A stretch of DNA of 64,000 nucleotides from Methylorubrum populi (GCA_020741775.1 DYYG01000008.1:1-64000), one strand, 5' to 3'; counted from the first letter of the stretch, positions 53,638 through 62,948 are shown. The notes: a model not told the origin generated them from the letters alone. Made by a program: numbers and translations.

Positions 53638-53800
53638 CGCATCATCCCGGACATCGGCTCCGGGACGATGGTCTCGATCCTCGATGACGCATCGTCTCGT
53701 TCCGAAAGCCGGAGGCCACCTTTCGGGACGATGCTCTTGGTCCTCGACGACGCATCGTCTCGTTCCGAAAGCCGGAAACCACCTTTCGGGACGACGCTCT
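53638..53800. repeat. dispersed intergenic repeat, copies B and C (60-bp tandem duplication)
   Basis: Units 53678-53737 and 53741-53800 are 60 bp each and differ at four positions. Each has the CCGAAAG/CTTTCGG hairpin found in copy A at 12262-12355. The sequence before unit B (53641-53677) also matches the first half of copy A. As with copy A, it lies between convergent genes; unit C reaches 2 bases into the stop codon of the hydrolase gene. Confidence 0.9.
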
Positions 53801-54518
53801 AGGCGACGGCCTCGCCGAGGAAGAAGTCGACCGCCCGGGCGATCACATCCGGGTTGTAGGCGTGTGGGCCGTCATACTCGACGTAAGTGAGGTCGTAGCC
53901 TGCTTCCCGCAGGAGGCGGGTATGGCGGCGGCCGCTGCGGTCGATCGGGATCTGCTCGTCGCGGGTGCCGTGCGACAGGAAGATCCGCGGGGCACCCGCC
54001 TGGACCTGAACCGTGAGAAAGCCCGCCGACGAGACGATCATGTGCGTGACGCGGTCGCCGTTGGCGAGGCCCAGGGAGAGGGTGTAGCTGCCCCCATCCG
54101 AATGGCCGGCGAAGGCGAAGCGGGCGGGATCGAGCAGGAAGCGATCCGCGACCGCGGCGAGGGCCGTGTCGAGCCGCTCGCGATCCGGCCCGTTGCCGGC
54201 GATCACAAGGTCCCAGGTCGGAAACAGCGATTGCGGCGCGAGCAGCAGGAAGCCGCGCGCCTGCGCATGCCCCTCCAGCATCGGCAGGATTTTCTGGGCG
54301 CTGCCGCCGCCGCCGTGGAACAGCGTCACCAGGGGTGTCGGCCGGCGCGGATCGATGTCGGTCGGCACGACGAGCGTGGCATCGCGCTCCGGGAACAGGC
54401 CGAGTTCGTGGCGGCCGGGGGGCAGCGGCGGCTGCGTGGGCAGCCGGTGCCGGAAATCGAGACGCCCCGCGAGATGGGGGTCGAGGGCGAGGGTCGGATC
54501 GAAGGCGGAGGAGGCCAT
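53799..54518 (-). CDS. alpha/beta hydrolase (phospholipase/carboxylesterase type)
   Basis: A 239-residue serine hydrolase. It has the oxyanion-hole motif LFHGGGGSAQK, the nucleophile elbow FAGHSDGGSYTLSLG, a DEQIPIDRSG segment carrying the catalytic acid, and GPHAYNPDVIARAVDFF with the catalytic histidine. The pattern fits the phospholipase/carboxylesterase family, which cleaves carboxylic esters or thioesters. There is no signal peptide. Its stop lies in the repeat block. It lies downstream of oxc on the same strand, past the oxc terminator; a role in oxalate metabolism is not supported directly. Confidence 0.86.
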   Translation of the reverse strand: MASSAFDPTLALDPHLAGRLDFRHRLPTQPPLPPGRHELGLFPERDATLVVPTDIDPRRPTPLVTLFHGGGGSAQKILPMLEGHAQARGFLLLAPQSLFPTWDLVIAGNGPDRERLDTALAAVADRFLLDPARFAFAGHSDGGSYTLSLGLANGDRVTHMIVSSAGFLTVQVQAGAPRIFLSHGTRDEQIPIDRSGRRHTRLLREAGYDLTYVEYDGPHAYNPDVIARAVDFFLGEAVA

Positions 54519-54580
54519 GGAGATCCCTCTAGAAGGATTTTCCCTGCCCCTTAGGTCGAGGGCGGGGAGAACGCCGAACG

Positions 54581-54617
54581 AAAAAGGATCGCGGCACCCT
54601 TTCGGGCACCGCGATCC
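54581..54617 (-). terminator. terminator after oxc
   Basis: On the minus strand GGATCGCGG and CCGCGATCC (plus 54586-54594 and 54609-54617) form a 9-bp stem with an internal mismatch and a GC top, followed by TTTTT (plus AAAAA at 54581-54585). It lies 33 bases beyond the oxc stop. Confidence 0.85.
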
Positions 54618-54649
54618 GGTTCAGGCAGGGAGGCGAGGCAGAGCCTGCC

Positions 54650-56401
54650 TCACTTCTTCTTCAGGGTGCTCTGCGGGTTGAGGCTGCCGATATTGCCGCT
54701 CTCGCTGCCGGCGGCCGGGTCGATCACCGCGTTGATGAGGGTCGGCTTGCCGGAATCCATCGCCGCATCGACCGCCCGCTTCAGCTCGTCCGGCGTGGTG
54801 ACGTTCACGCCGACGCCGCCGAAGGCTTCCATCATCTTGTCGTAGCGGGAATCCTTCACGAACACCGTGGTGCCGGGATCGCGCCCGGTCGGGTCGCTGT
54901 CGGTGCCGCGATAGATGCCGTTGTTGTTGAAGATCACGATGCAGACCGGCAGGTCGTAGCGGCAGATCGTTTCGACCTCCATGCCGGAGAAGCCGAAGGC
55001 CGAGTCGCCCTCGACCGCCAGCACCGGCTTGCCGGTCTCGACGGCGGCGGCGATGGCAAAGCCCATGCCGATGCCCATCACGCCCCAGGTGCCGACATCC
55101 AGGCGCTTGCGCGGCTGGTACATGTCGATGATGCCGCGGGCGAGATCGAGGGTGTTGGCGCCCTCGTTGACGAGGATGGCGTCGGGCCGCTCCTTGATGA
55201 CGGTGCGCAGAGCGCCCAGAGCCGAGTGGAAGCACATCGGGGACGTGTTCTTCATCAGCTTCGGGGCCATCTTGGCGATATTGGCCTCGCGCTTCGTGCG
55301 GATGGTCTCGAGCCAGTTCTGAGGCGCACCCTTCCAATCCTTGCGGATCCCGTCGAGCAGCGCCTCGACACAGGAGCCGATGTCACCCACCAGCGGGGCC
55401 GCGATCTCGACGTTCGAGTCCATCTCGCGCGGCTCGATGTCGATCTGGATGAAGCGCTTGGAGCCCGGCTCGCCCCAGGTCTTGCCCTTACCGTGGGAGA
55501 GCAGCCAGTTGAGGCGCGCGCCCACCAGCACGACGACGTCGGAATCCTTCAGCGCGGTCGAGCGCGCCGCGCCGGCCGAGAGCGGGTGGGTGTCGGGCAG
55601 GAGGCCCTTGGCCATGCTCATCGGCACGTAGGGGATGCCGCTCTCCTCGACCAGCGCCCGCACCGCCTCGTCGGCCTGGGCATAGGCTGCGCCCTTGCCG
55701 AGGATGATCAGCGGACGCTCGGCCGACTTCAGCAGATCGAGGGCGCGGGCGACGGCGGCCGGGGCCGGAAGCTGGGCCGGGGCCGGATCGATCACCTTCA
55801 CCAGCGAGCGGGCGCCGAGGTCGGCGTCGATGACCTGCGAGAACAGCTTGGCGGGCAGATCGAGGTAGACGCCGCCGGGCCGACCGGAGACCGCGGCGCG
55901 GATCGCGCGGGCGACGCCGATGCCGATATCCTCGGCGTGCAGCACGCGGAAGGCGGCCTTGCAGAGCGGCTTGGCGACGGCGAGCTGATCCATCTCCTCG
56001 TAGTCGCCCTGCTGCAGGTCGACGATCTCACGCTCGGAGGAGCCGGAGATCAGGATCATCGGAAAGCAGTTGGTGGTGGCGTTGGCCAGCGCGGTGAGGC
56101 CGTTGAGGAAGCCCGGCGCCGAGACGGTAAGGCAGATGCCCGGCTTCTTGGTGAGGAAGCCGGCGATCGCCGCCGCGTTGCCCGCGTTCTGCTCGTGGCG
56201 GAAGGAGACGACGCGCAGGCCCTCGGCCTGGGCCATACGGCCGAGATCGGTGATCGGAATGCCCGGCACGCCGTAGATCGTCTCGATGCCGTTCAGCTTG
56301 AGCGCGTCGATGACGAGGTGGAAGCCGTCCGTCAGCTCCGCCTCCTCGTGGGGCACCGCACCTGCGGTGATCGCGTCGATATTCTGGGCCTGGACGGTCA
56401 T
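54650..56401 (-). CDS. oxc: oxalyl-CoA decarboxylase
   Basis: Oxc is a thiamine-diphosphate enzyme that decarboxylates oxalyl-CoA to formyl-CoA and CO2. The 583-residue protein starts with the ThDP enzyme fold ([40 protein letters not shown] with the cofactor-activating glutamate). It has a central domain ([20 protein letters not shown]) and the C-terminal ThDP/Mg motif [14 protein letters not shown] followed by [11 protein letters not shown]. The AAAGGGAGAA ribosome binding site fits ATG 56401. Operator 2 covers its promoter. Confidence 0.97.
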   Translation of the reverse strand: MTVQAQNIDAITAGAVPHEEAELTDGFHLVIDALKLNGIETIYGVPGIPITDLGRMAQAEGLRVVSFRHEQNAGNAAAIAGFLTKKPGICLTVSAPGFLNGLTALANATTNCFPMILISGSSEREIVDLQQGDYEEMDQLAVAKPLCKAAFRVLHAEDIGIGVARAIRAAVSGRPGGVYLDLPAKLFSQVIDADLGARSLVKVIDPAPAQLPAPAAVARALDLLKSAERPLIILGKGAAYAQADEAVRALVEESGIPYVPMSMAKGLLPDTHPLSAGAARSTALKDSDVVVLVGARLNWLLSHGKGKTWGEPGSKRFIQIDIEPREMDSNVEIAAPLVGDIGSCVEALLDGIRKDWKGAPQNWLETIRTKREANIAKMAPKLMKNTSPMCFHSALGALRTVIKERPDAILVNEGANTLDLARGIIDMYQPRKRLDVGTWGVMGIGMGFAIAAAVETGKPVLAVEGDSAFGFSGMEVETICRYDLPVCIVIFNNNGIYRGTDSDPTGRDPGTTVFVKDSRYDKMMEAFGGVGVNVTTPDELKRAVDAAMDSGKPTLINAVIDPAAGSESGNIGSLNPQSTLKKK

Positions 56402-56597
56402 GCGGCGTTCTCCCTTTTGTCTGGATTTTTCGTCGCGCGGGGCCTCTTCGGGCGTTCCGCAGCCTGCTTCGGAAGCGCTGGTCTTGAGCGCGTCGTCTTC
56501 GCGTCGGCATCCCGGACGAGCCGGCAGTCACCTTGTCGGATCGATGCCTGAGGGGGCCTTCACCGCGTGTTCCGGCGGTCGATCCTGTTGGCGTAAC

Positions 56598-56629
56598 TTT
56601 GGTATACCAAATACCAGAAGTTCGGTCAA
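56598..56629 (-). promoter_or_regulatory. oxalate-locus operator 2 with overlapping oxc promoter
   Basis: TTTGGTATACCAAA (56598-56611) is a perfect 14-bp palindrome, followed by another half-site ATACCAGA. On the minus strand TTGACC (plus 56624-56629) and TATACC (plus 56601-56606) are 17 bases apart, pointing to oxc, so the palindrome covers the -10 element just as at operator 1. Confidence 0.82.
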
Positions 56630-56681
56630 ACGAAACACGCAGGTTTCGCCCGCGTGTTTCCGATGTTTGAGGGTAAAGGCC

Positions 56682-57992
56682 TCAGGCGAGACGGACGGCC
56701 TCGGCCTGCATGGCCTCGTAGCGTTCGGCTTCCGCCGCGAGGTAGCGTCGGCGCAGGGGCTTCAGCACGAAGACCGCGAGGGCCGCCGCCACGATGTTGA
56801 GGCCGATGATGAGGCCGAACACCGCCGACCAGCCATAGGCCGCCGAGATGAGGCTGGCGAAGGGCACGAGGAAGGCCGCCGTTCCCTTGGCGGTGTAGAG
56901 CAGGCCGGCATTGCTGGCCGCGAACTTCGAGCCGAAGGTGTCACCGCAGGTCGCCGGGAACAGCGAGTAGATCTCGCCGAAGACCCCGAAATAGGTCGCC
57001 GTCGCAAGGATGAAGACATACGGGTTGCGCCCGTAGGCCAGCATCACGATGCAGGCGGTCGCGGCGATGGTGAAGGCGATGAACATCGTGTTCTCGCGAC
57101 CGATATTATCTGAGACCCAGCCGAAGAACGGCCGGCCGAACCCGTCGAAGATCCGGTCGAGGGAGATCGCGAAGGTCAGCGCCGCCATCTGCAGGCCGAA
57201 CAGGCTGATCGGCACGTCCGCCACTTTGAAGTCGTGGGCGATCGGAGCGATCTGCGCCGCCGCCATCAGGCCACCGGAAGCCACCATGACGAACATCGCG
57301 TACATCACCCAGAAGACGGGGGTGCGCACGGCCTGACGCGGGGTCCGGTCGACCTTGGTCTGGGGCAGGCGCAGATTCTTGCGCTTGATCGGAACCGCTA
57401 CCGACGGCTTGCGCAGCAGCAGGGACAGGAGGATCACGATGATGCCCTGGCCGAGGCCGAAGACGAGGAAGGCCTGCTCATAGCCGCTCGACGCGATCAT
57501 CTTGGCGATCGGAACCACGGTGACTGCGGCGCCCGCGCCGAAGCCCGCAGCGGTCGCGCCGGCAGCCAGGCCGCGGCGGTCCGGGAACCATTTCAGCGCG
57601 TTGCCGACGCAGGTGCCGTAGACCGAGCCGGCGCCGATGCCGCCGATCACAGCCGCAGCGTAGAGCAGGAAGAGCGAATCGGCGTGGGCGTTCAGCACCC
57701 AGGACAGGGCGATCATGACGCCGCCGAAGCAGACCACGACCCGCGGCCCGTACCGGTCCACGAACCAAGTCTCGATCGGAACGAGCCACGTCTCGGTGGC
57801 GACGAAGATCGTGAAGGCGAGCTGGATCGCCGCGCGCCCCCAGTGGAACTTGGCGTCGATCGGATCGACGAAGAGCGTCCAGCCGTATTGGAGGTTGGCG
57901 ATCATGGCCATGCAGAGCACGCCGAAGGCGAGCTGCCACCACTTGGCCGACGGCGCGTCCTGGCGCGCGCTCGGGCTCGGTTGGTGTTCCAT
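56682..57992 (-). CDS. oxlT: OxlT-type oxalate:formate antiporter (MFS), copy 1
   Basis: A 436-residue major facilitator with 12 predicted helices. It resembles the oxalate/formate antiporter OxlT: YGWTLFVDPIDAKFHWGRAA in the first helix, VDRYGPRVVVCFGG and GIGAGSVYGTCVGNALKWFP, and the LLYTAKGTAAFLVPF segment whose lysine (about residue 369) corresponds in position to the essential OxlT Lys355. I chose ATG 57992 because it directly precedes the first conserved segment. An operator half-site lies about 65 bases upstream. A close paralogue follows at 58541. Confidence 0.88.
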   Translation of the reverse strand: MEHQPSPSARQDAPSAKWWQLAFGVLCMAMIANLQYGWTLFVDPIDAKFHWGRAAIQLAFTIFVATETWLVPIETWFVDRYGPRVVVCFGGVMIALSWVLNAHADSLFLLYAAAVIGGIGAGSVYGTCVGNALKWFPDRRGLAAGATAAGFGAGAAVTVVPIAKMIASSGYEQAFLVFGLGQGIIVILLSLLLRKPSVAVPIKRKNLRLPQTKVDRTPRQAVRTPVFWVMYAMFVMVASGGLMAAAQIAPIAHDFKVADVPISLFGLQMAALTFAISLDRIFDGFGRPFFGWVSDNIGRENTMFIAFTIAATACIVMLAYGRNPYVFILATATYFGVFGEIYSLFPATCGDTFGSKFAASNAGLLYTAKGTAAFLVPFASLISAAYGWSAVFGLIIGLNIVAAALAVFVLKPLRRRYLAAEAERYEAMQAEAVRLA

Positions 57993-58058
57993 CCCGGTGT
58001 TTCTCCCGTCTTTGTTATGGTCCCCTCGGCGCCGGATCATGCACAATGTCTCTTGGCA

Positions 58059-58072
58059 CACAATATACCAGA
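58059..58072 (-). promoter_or_regulatory. oxalate-locus operator-like half-site upstream of oxlT copy 1
   Basis: CACAATATACCAGA matches the right half of TCTGGTATACCAGA perfectly (TATACCAGA) and the left half poorly. It lies 67 bases before the antiporter start, in promoter position. Confidence 0.5.
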
Positions 58073-58503
58073 CGCAAAAAAACGCCGAAGCCGTACTATT
58101 CTGCGTGGCGGTTGGCCCTTTGGAACACGAGTTCCGATGCGTAAGCGGTGGCTCCTACAGCTGGCGGGACGGGCAGCGGGGAGTCACAAAAATTCCTTTT
58201 GAAACAGTAATTTGGCACCTGTTGACGAATTTTCTGGGACAAGCCCGGCGCTCTCGTCGCTCGCCCGGATCGTCGGTGCAACAGTGTCATGGCCGGCGTG
58301 AGCAGGCCCGACCGGAACACAACCTTTCGGACGCAAGCCGTGCCGTCGGGACGGGGTTGGCGGAAGCTTCGCCGCGACGAGCTGGACGCCTTCTCAAACG
58401 AATCAACGCGATGACGCAGCACTCCAATCCTTGAAGCCTGCGAGGCCCGGCTGAACGACGACGCGCGCCGGGCGTCTCCGCCACGGCGCGCGCTGCCTCG
58501 TTT
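58073..58503. other. intergenic region between the two antiporter genes
   Basis: I see no supported gene, RNA or repeat in this stretch. It probably holds the rest of the copy 1 promoter and the 3' end region of copy 2. Confidence 0.45.
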
Positions 58504-58531
58504 CATAAAGAGGCCGGGGATCCCCCCGGCC
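58504..58531 (-). terminator. terminator after oxlT copy 2
   Basis: On the minus strand GGCCGGGG and CCCCGGCC (plus 58512-58519 and 58524-58531) form an 8-bp stem followed by TCTTT, 10 bases past the stop. Confidence 0.72.
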
Positions 58532-58540
58532 CGGGCAGCC

Positions 58541-59830
58541 TCAATGGGCCGTGGCCGGCTTCGGCTCCACCGGTACGGGCGCCTTGGTATAGGCCTGCCG
58601 CATCGGCTTCAGGACGAAGATCGCCATGAAGGCCGCGATGATGTTGAGCGCGGCGGCCGCCAGGAACACCGCGTGCCAGCTGCCCGTCATCGTGGTGAGG
58701 ATGCTGGTATAGGGCACGATCAGCGCGGCCGTGCCCTTGGCGGTGTAGAGCAGACCGGCATTGGTGGCGGCGTATTTCGAACCGAAGGTATCGCCGCAGG
58801 TCGCCGGGAACAGCGAGTAGATCTCGCCCCAGGCGAAGAAGACGAGACCGGTCAGGATCACGAACATGATCGGGTCCTGGCCGAACTGGCTGAGCAGATA
58901 GATGCCCACGCCCTCGATGCCGAAGGACAGGAACATCGTGTTCTCGCGGCCGATATGGTCCGAGATCCAGCCGAAGAGCGGGCGCGTCACGCCGTTGAGC
59001 ACCCGGTCGATGGTGGCGGCGAAGGTGAGCGCCGGCAGGGTAATGCCGAGCAGGCTGACGGGGACGTCGGCGATGTGGAAGTCCTTGGCGATGGGGCCGA
59101 GCTGGGCGGTCGCCATCAAGCCGCCGGCCGCCATCATCACGAACATGGCGTACATCACCCAGAAGATCGGGGTGCGCACCATTTCACCGGGGGTGAAGTC
59201 GCGCTTGCTCTGGCTGACGCGGGCGATCTCCGGCACCTGGCCCTTCTTCGGCGCCACCAGGAACAGCGCGATCAGCATCACGATCAGGCCCTGGCCGAGG
59301 CCGAACCAGAGGAAGGCCGACTCGTAGCCGTAATGGTGGATCACGGCCTGGATCGGCACCACGGTCAGCGCCGAGCCGGCGCCGAAGCCCATGGCGGTGA
59401 GACCGGCCGCGAGGCCGCGCCGATCCGGGAACCACTTGAGTGAATTGCCGACGCAGGTTCCGTAGACTGCGCCAGCGCCGGTGCCACCGATGACGGCGCC
59501 GACATAGAGCAGGGTCAGCGAGTCGGCATAGGCGTTGATCACCCAGGCGAGACCACACATCAGGCCGCCGGCCAGTGTCACCACCCGCGGACCGTATTTA
59601 TCGACGAACCAGCCCTCGATCGGCACCAGCCAAGTCTCGGTGACGACGAAGAGGGTGAAGGCGACTTGAATCGCGGCACGGTCCCAGCCGTGCCGCTCCT
59701 GCATCGGATTGACGAAGAACGTCCAGCCGTACTGCATGTTGGCGATCATGCACATGCAGATGATGCCGAACAGCAATTGCAGCCATCGGTTTACCGGGCG
59801 CGCGGTCGCGAGGGTGGGGGACGAGGTCAT
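58541..59830 (-). CDS. OxlT-type oxalate:formate antiporter (MFS), copy 2
   Basis: A 429-residue paralogue of the antiporter at 56682-57992 with the same 12-helix layout: QYGWTFFVNPMQERHGWDRA, VDKYGPRVVTLAGG, GTGAGAVYGTCVGNSLKWFP, and the LLYTAKGTAALIVPY segment with its lysine at about residue 365. The copies are similar throughout and arose by duplication. It has its own terminator. Which copy carries oxalate, and whether one prefers formate or another dicarboxylate, cannot be told from sequence. Confidence 0.88.
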   Translation of the reverse strand: MTSSPTLATARPVNRWLQLLFGIICMCMIANMQYGWTFFVNPMQERHGWDRAAIQVAFTLFVVTETWLVPIEGWFVDKYGPRVVTLAGGLMCGLAWVINAYADSLTLLYVGAVIGGTGAGAVYGTCVGNSLKWFPDRRGLAAGLTAMGFGAGSALTVVPIQAVIHHYGYESAFLWFGLGQGLIVMLIALFLVAPKKGQVPEIARVSQSKRDFTPGEMVRTPIFWVMYAMFVMMAAGGLMATAQLGPIAKDFHIADVPVSLLGITLPALTFAATIDRVLNGVTRPLFGWISDHIGRENTMFLSFGIEGVGIYLLSQFGQDPIMFVILTGLVFFAWGEIYSLFPATCGDTFGSKYAATNAGLLYTAKGTAALIVPYTSILTTMTGSWHAVFLAAAALNIIAAFMAIFVLKPMRQAYTKAPVPVEPKPATAH

Positions 59831-60229
59831 GGGCGTCTCTCCATAGACAGCTCGATTGTTCGAGCTTTTTGATCGTCTTGTTACGTATAGAATGCCGAAA
59901 AGGCATCAGCCGCAATATTTACAAGACAAGTATGGAGAACGACTCAGCAAATCCGCATATGAAAAAGCAATTGATGCTTCCAGCAATCCATGCACCCGGC
60001 CCGATCGGTCAGGATCGCCGGCGAGCGCCCATCCTTCCGTCGAAGACCGGATCAAGCCGGACACATCCCGCTCATCGACGGTTCGAGGGCGGCCTGAGGC
60101 TCGATTGTGCAGGCTGCGCCCGCACGTCGGCACCATAATTCAAAATCCCGAATTGACAATAGGTATGTTGTATACCAACCTCGGATCCAAGGCGGGCCCC
60201 ACCCGAGAGGCGCGCCGAGGAGGAGCGCC
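59831..60229. promoter_or_regulatory. divergent promoter region with operator 3
   Basis: TGTTGTATACCAAC (60166-60179) matches the operator-2 palindrome at 11 of 14 positions and overlaps GGTAT-N5-ATACC (60162-60176). TTGACA lies at 60153-60158. Towards the antiporter, ATGCC-GAAAA-GGCAT (59892-59906) is enclosed by GTCTTGT (59875-59881) and ACAAGAC (59921-59927). GCTCG-ATTGTT-CGAGC followed by TTTTT (59850-59870) is a terminator-like hairpin on the plus strand in the antiporter leader. Confidence 0.55.
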
Positions 60230-60646
60230 GTGTTCGAGACGATGCGCCGAAATCGGGACGCGTCGAGCGTCCAGACCATCCACCGCGACCGCTCGGTCGC
60301 GGAGGCCGCGCGGCTCCTCGCTCAGCCCGGAACCGGCGCCCTCGTCGTCGTCGATGACGACGCCAACGGGACCGTGACCGGCCTGCTCACGCAGCGGGAC
60401 ATCTTCCGTGCCGTCGCCACCGAGGGCCCCGAGATCTACAATCGCTCGGTCTGGCTCATTACCGACAGCGATTTCGCCGCCGTCGATATCGCCGCCTCGG
60501 CCCAGGAGCGTCTGCGGACCTTCTGCGAGCGGAGGGTCGATCACATCGCTCTCATGGAATCCTGCCGCATCAGCGCGATCCTCAGCATCTGGGATTGTGC
60601 CGGCGAGGCGCGGGCGGCGGGCACGGCCGCCCCGCCGCATCCCTGA
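60230..60646 (+). CDS. CBS domain protein
   Basis: A 138-residue protein with two CBS motifs (IHRDRSVAEAARLLAQPGTG then ALVVVDDDANGTVTGLLTQR DIF, and a weaker second copy from residue 80: ...DIAASAQERLRTFCERRVDH then IALMESCRISAILSIWD). CBS pairs sense adenine nucleotides. A GAGGAGGAG ribosome binding site precedes GTG 60230. Operator 3 lies about 50 bases upstream, so it is probably part of the oxalate regulon. No output domain is attached; the partner is unknown. Confidence 0.8.
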   Translation: MFETMRRNRDASSVQTIHRDRSVAEAARLLAQPGTGALVVVDDDANGTVTGLLTQRDIFRAVATEGPEIYNRSVWLITDSDFAAVDIAASAQERLRTFCERRVDHIALMESCRISAILSIWDCAGEARAAGTAAPPHP

Positions 60647-60797
60647 CACCACGAAGACATCGATCAAAGGCCATCGCGAATCGTGCACAAAGACTGAAAG
60701 ACTGAGATGGCTCCGGAAGGAGCAGACGGCGCTCAGCAAGCGTTGTGCAACGAGCATCCCAACAGGCCGCAAGAAAAACCCGAGGAAGGCGCCCGTC

Positions 60798-61091
60798 ATG
60801 GAAAGCCCCATGAAACATCTGACCGTCGTCGAATGCCCGATCGTCTTCCCCGGCGAGAACGAACTCGGCGCGTCCAGTATCGACATGCTGCCCCGCCTTG
60901 GCATCGCCGGCGGTCTGGAGAGCCGCCACATCCGTGTACTGGATGAGCGCGTCATCGCGGTGTGCATCTGGCGCAGCTCGTTCTGCGCCAAGCTGTTCTT
61001 CGACGCCGCCTGGCACGAGCGGGCGGCCACCCTGTGGGGCGAGGCCTACCAGATCCGCTTCGAGGGAATCGAGAACGCCACCGCCGCCTGA
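60798..61091 (+). CDS. small protein of unknown function in the oxalate region
   Basis: A 97-residue cytosolic protein I do not recognise. It reads MESPMKHLTVVECPIVFPG at the N-terminus, has two cysteines in IAVCIWRSSFCAKLFFDAA, and ends IRFEGIENATAA. No signal or membrane segment is present. AGGAAGG at 60783-60789, 8 bases before ATG 60798, supports this start over the ATG at 60810. It lies between the CBS gene and the P-loop gene on the same strand, 33 bases before the latter. Confidence 0.72.
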   Translation: MESPMKHLTVVECPIVFPGENELGASSIDMLPRLGIAGGLESRHIRVLDERVIAVCIWRSSFCAKLFFDAAWHERAATLWGEAYQIRFEGIENATAA

Positions 61092-61124
61092 TCCCGCCAA
61101 GGACGCGCCATCAAGGGGGCCGCG

Positions 61125-62948
61125 ATGGACTCAACCATGGCGTTCCCCACCGGCCGAACGGACAACGCCGCGCGGACGAAGCCGGCCTTCGATGCCTGGA
61201 ATCCCGGCCTCGAACCCGGCTTGCCGCGCTCGGTGCGCCCGCTGGCGACCGTGTTCAGGCCGGAGCATGTCAGCCTGAGTCTGGCTGAGATCTTCGAACT
61301 GTCCGACCTGAGCGGTCTGTCCGCGACGCAGCTCGCGCCCTTCCGCGCCGAGCGCTTGGTGGTGCATGAGGTGCTGATCCGGGTGATGGCCGATATCTCG
61401 GTCCCGGTCGGCGAGGTCTATGCCGATCTCGGCCTGAACTTCCGGCGCATCGTCAGCACCCTTCTGCGCGAGGGGGTCGCGCATCGCCTCGGCGAGGTGT
61501 CGGCCGTACTCGAGAGCGTCCGCGCCGAGGCCGACGCCGTGCTGGAGCGTGAGTTGGCCGCCTTGTTCGGCGAGGACTCCGCCCCGCCACCCGAGCGAAG
61601 AACCGTCTTCGACTTCTTCCGCCGCCGTCGGCCGACCCCTCCGTCATCTGCCCCGTCCTCTCGGGCCGACCTTCAGGCTCAGGTTCTGACACGCCTCGAG
61701 GACAGGTGCCGGTCCGCGGGCGAGTGCGACAGCCTGGAGAGCGCCGCCCGCGAAGCCCTGCGCACGGTCTTCGGCCAGATCATCGCCCGTCAGGGCATGC
61801 TGATCCGCGATCCGGCGATCCTGCGGCGGCTCGCCGGCATTCTCGTCACCAACCGCTGCGGCAGCGACCGGATCGGCGCGCTGATCGCCCCCTGGATCGA
61901 GGCGGTCGCCGAGGCGCAGGGCTACCACCGGCCGGCGCCGCAGGAGCGGCCGGTGGTCATGACTGTCAAAGGCGCCTCGGCCTCGGGGAAAAGCACGATC
62001 CGCCCCTATCAGCGCGGCCTGGCCGGACGGGTCGGAGCGGAATGGGAGGACTTCGCCGTCATCACCCCGGATGTCTGGCGCAAGTTCCTGCTCGATTACG
62101 ACAGCCTCGGCGAGGCGCGCCGCTATGCCGGGCCGCTGACCGGGCACGAGGTCGAAATCGTCGATGCCAAGCTCGACCGCTATATCACGCGCAAGGCTGC
62201 CGCCGGCCGGCTGTCACATCTGCTGATCGATCGGTTCCGCTTCGACAGCTTCTCGACCGAAGTCGGCAGCGACGGGGCCGGGCAGCTCCTGACGCGGTTC
62301 GGCCAGCGGGTCTATCTCCAATTCATGGTCACGCCGCCCGAAGAGACGGTGGAGCGGGCCTGGAAGCGGGGTGAGGAATTCGGGCGCTACAAGGCCGTCG
62401 AGGATCTGCTCGCGCACAATGTCGAAGCCTATACCGGCATGCCGCGGCTGTTCTTCACCTGGGCGCTGCGCCGCGACCGGACGGTCTTCTTCGAGTTCCT
62501 CGACAACAGCGTGCCGAAGGGCGCGCGGCCGCTCACCATCGCCTTCGGCACCAATGACGACATGACGATCCTCGATGCGAGCGCGCTGCTCGCCATCGAG
62601 CGCTACCGCCGGATCGATATCCGTGCCCGCGATGCCGCCGAGGTCTATCGCGACGTCGCCGAAGGGTCGGAGGCCGATGCCGCCTTTCTCCGCGAGGTGC
62701 TGCGCCGGCTCGCCGTGGTGCGCTTCGCCGAGCGTGGGACCGGGCGGGTCTTCGCGCGCTTCGAGGCGGGACGGCTCGTCGGTCTCGATCGGACAGGACT
62801 CGCAGCGGCCTGGGACGAGCCTGAAACGGCGCGGGCGCTCGCGATGATCGGAATTCCGCGGGAAGGCGGAGACCTGCCGCCGGTCGAAGAGATCCTGTCC
62901 CCGGCCGAGACCGCGACGCTCGGCGCCTGGGGCCCAAGCGCGGATTAA
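61125..62948 (+). CDS. P-loop (kinase/zeta-toxin-like) protein of unknown function
   Basis: A 607-residue cytosolic protein. An N-terminal helical region (about 1-270) is followed by a Walker A motif GASASGKS at residues 283-290. Further segments suit a nucleotide kinase or zeta-toxin-like P-loop domain (ITPDVWRKFLLDYDSLGEAR, LSHLLIDRFRFDSFSTEVG, VYLQFMVTPPEETVERAWKR). The C-terminal 150 residues have no recognised domain. No antitoxin-like partner is adjacent except the 97-residue gene 33 bases upstream. It sits within the operator-marked oxalate locus. I cannot assign a substrate; the similarity to zeta toxins or AAA proteins is by motif only. Confidence 0.72.
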   Translation: MDSTMAFPTGRTDNAARTKPAFDAWNPGLEPGLPRSVRPLATVFRPEHVSLSLAEIFELSDLSGLSATQLAPFRAERLVVHEVLIRVMADISVPVGEVYADLGLNFRRIVSTLLREGVAHRLGEVSAVLESVRAEADAVLERELAALFGEDSAPPPERRTVFDFFRRRRPTPPSSAPSSRADLQAQVLTRLEDRCRSAGECDSLESAAREALRTVFGQIIARQGMLIRDPAILRRLAGILVTNRCGSDRIGALIAPWIEAVAEAQGYHRPAPQERPVVMTVKGASASGKSTIRPYQRGLAGRVGAEWEDFAVITPDVWRKFLLDYDSLGEARRYAGPLTGHEVEIVDAKLDRYITRKAAAGRLSHLLIDRFRFDSFSTEVGSDGAGQLLTRFGQRVYLQFMVTPPEETVERAWKRGEEFGRYKAVEDLLAHNVEAYTGMPRLFFTWALRRDRTVFFEFLDNSVPKGARPLTIAFGTNDDMTILDASALLAIERYRRIDIRARDAAEVYRDVAEGSEADAAFLREVLRRLAVVRFAERGTGRVFARFEAGRLVGLDRTGLAAAWDEPETARALAMIGIPREGGDLPPVEEILSPAETATLGAWGPSAD

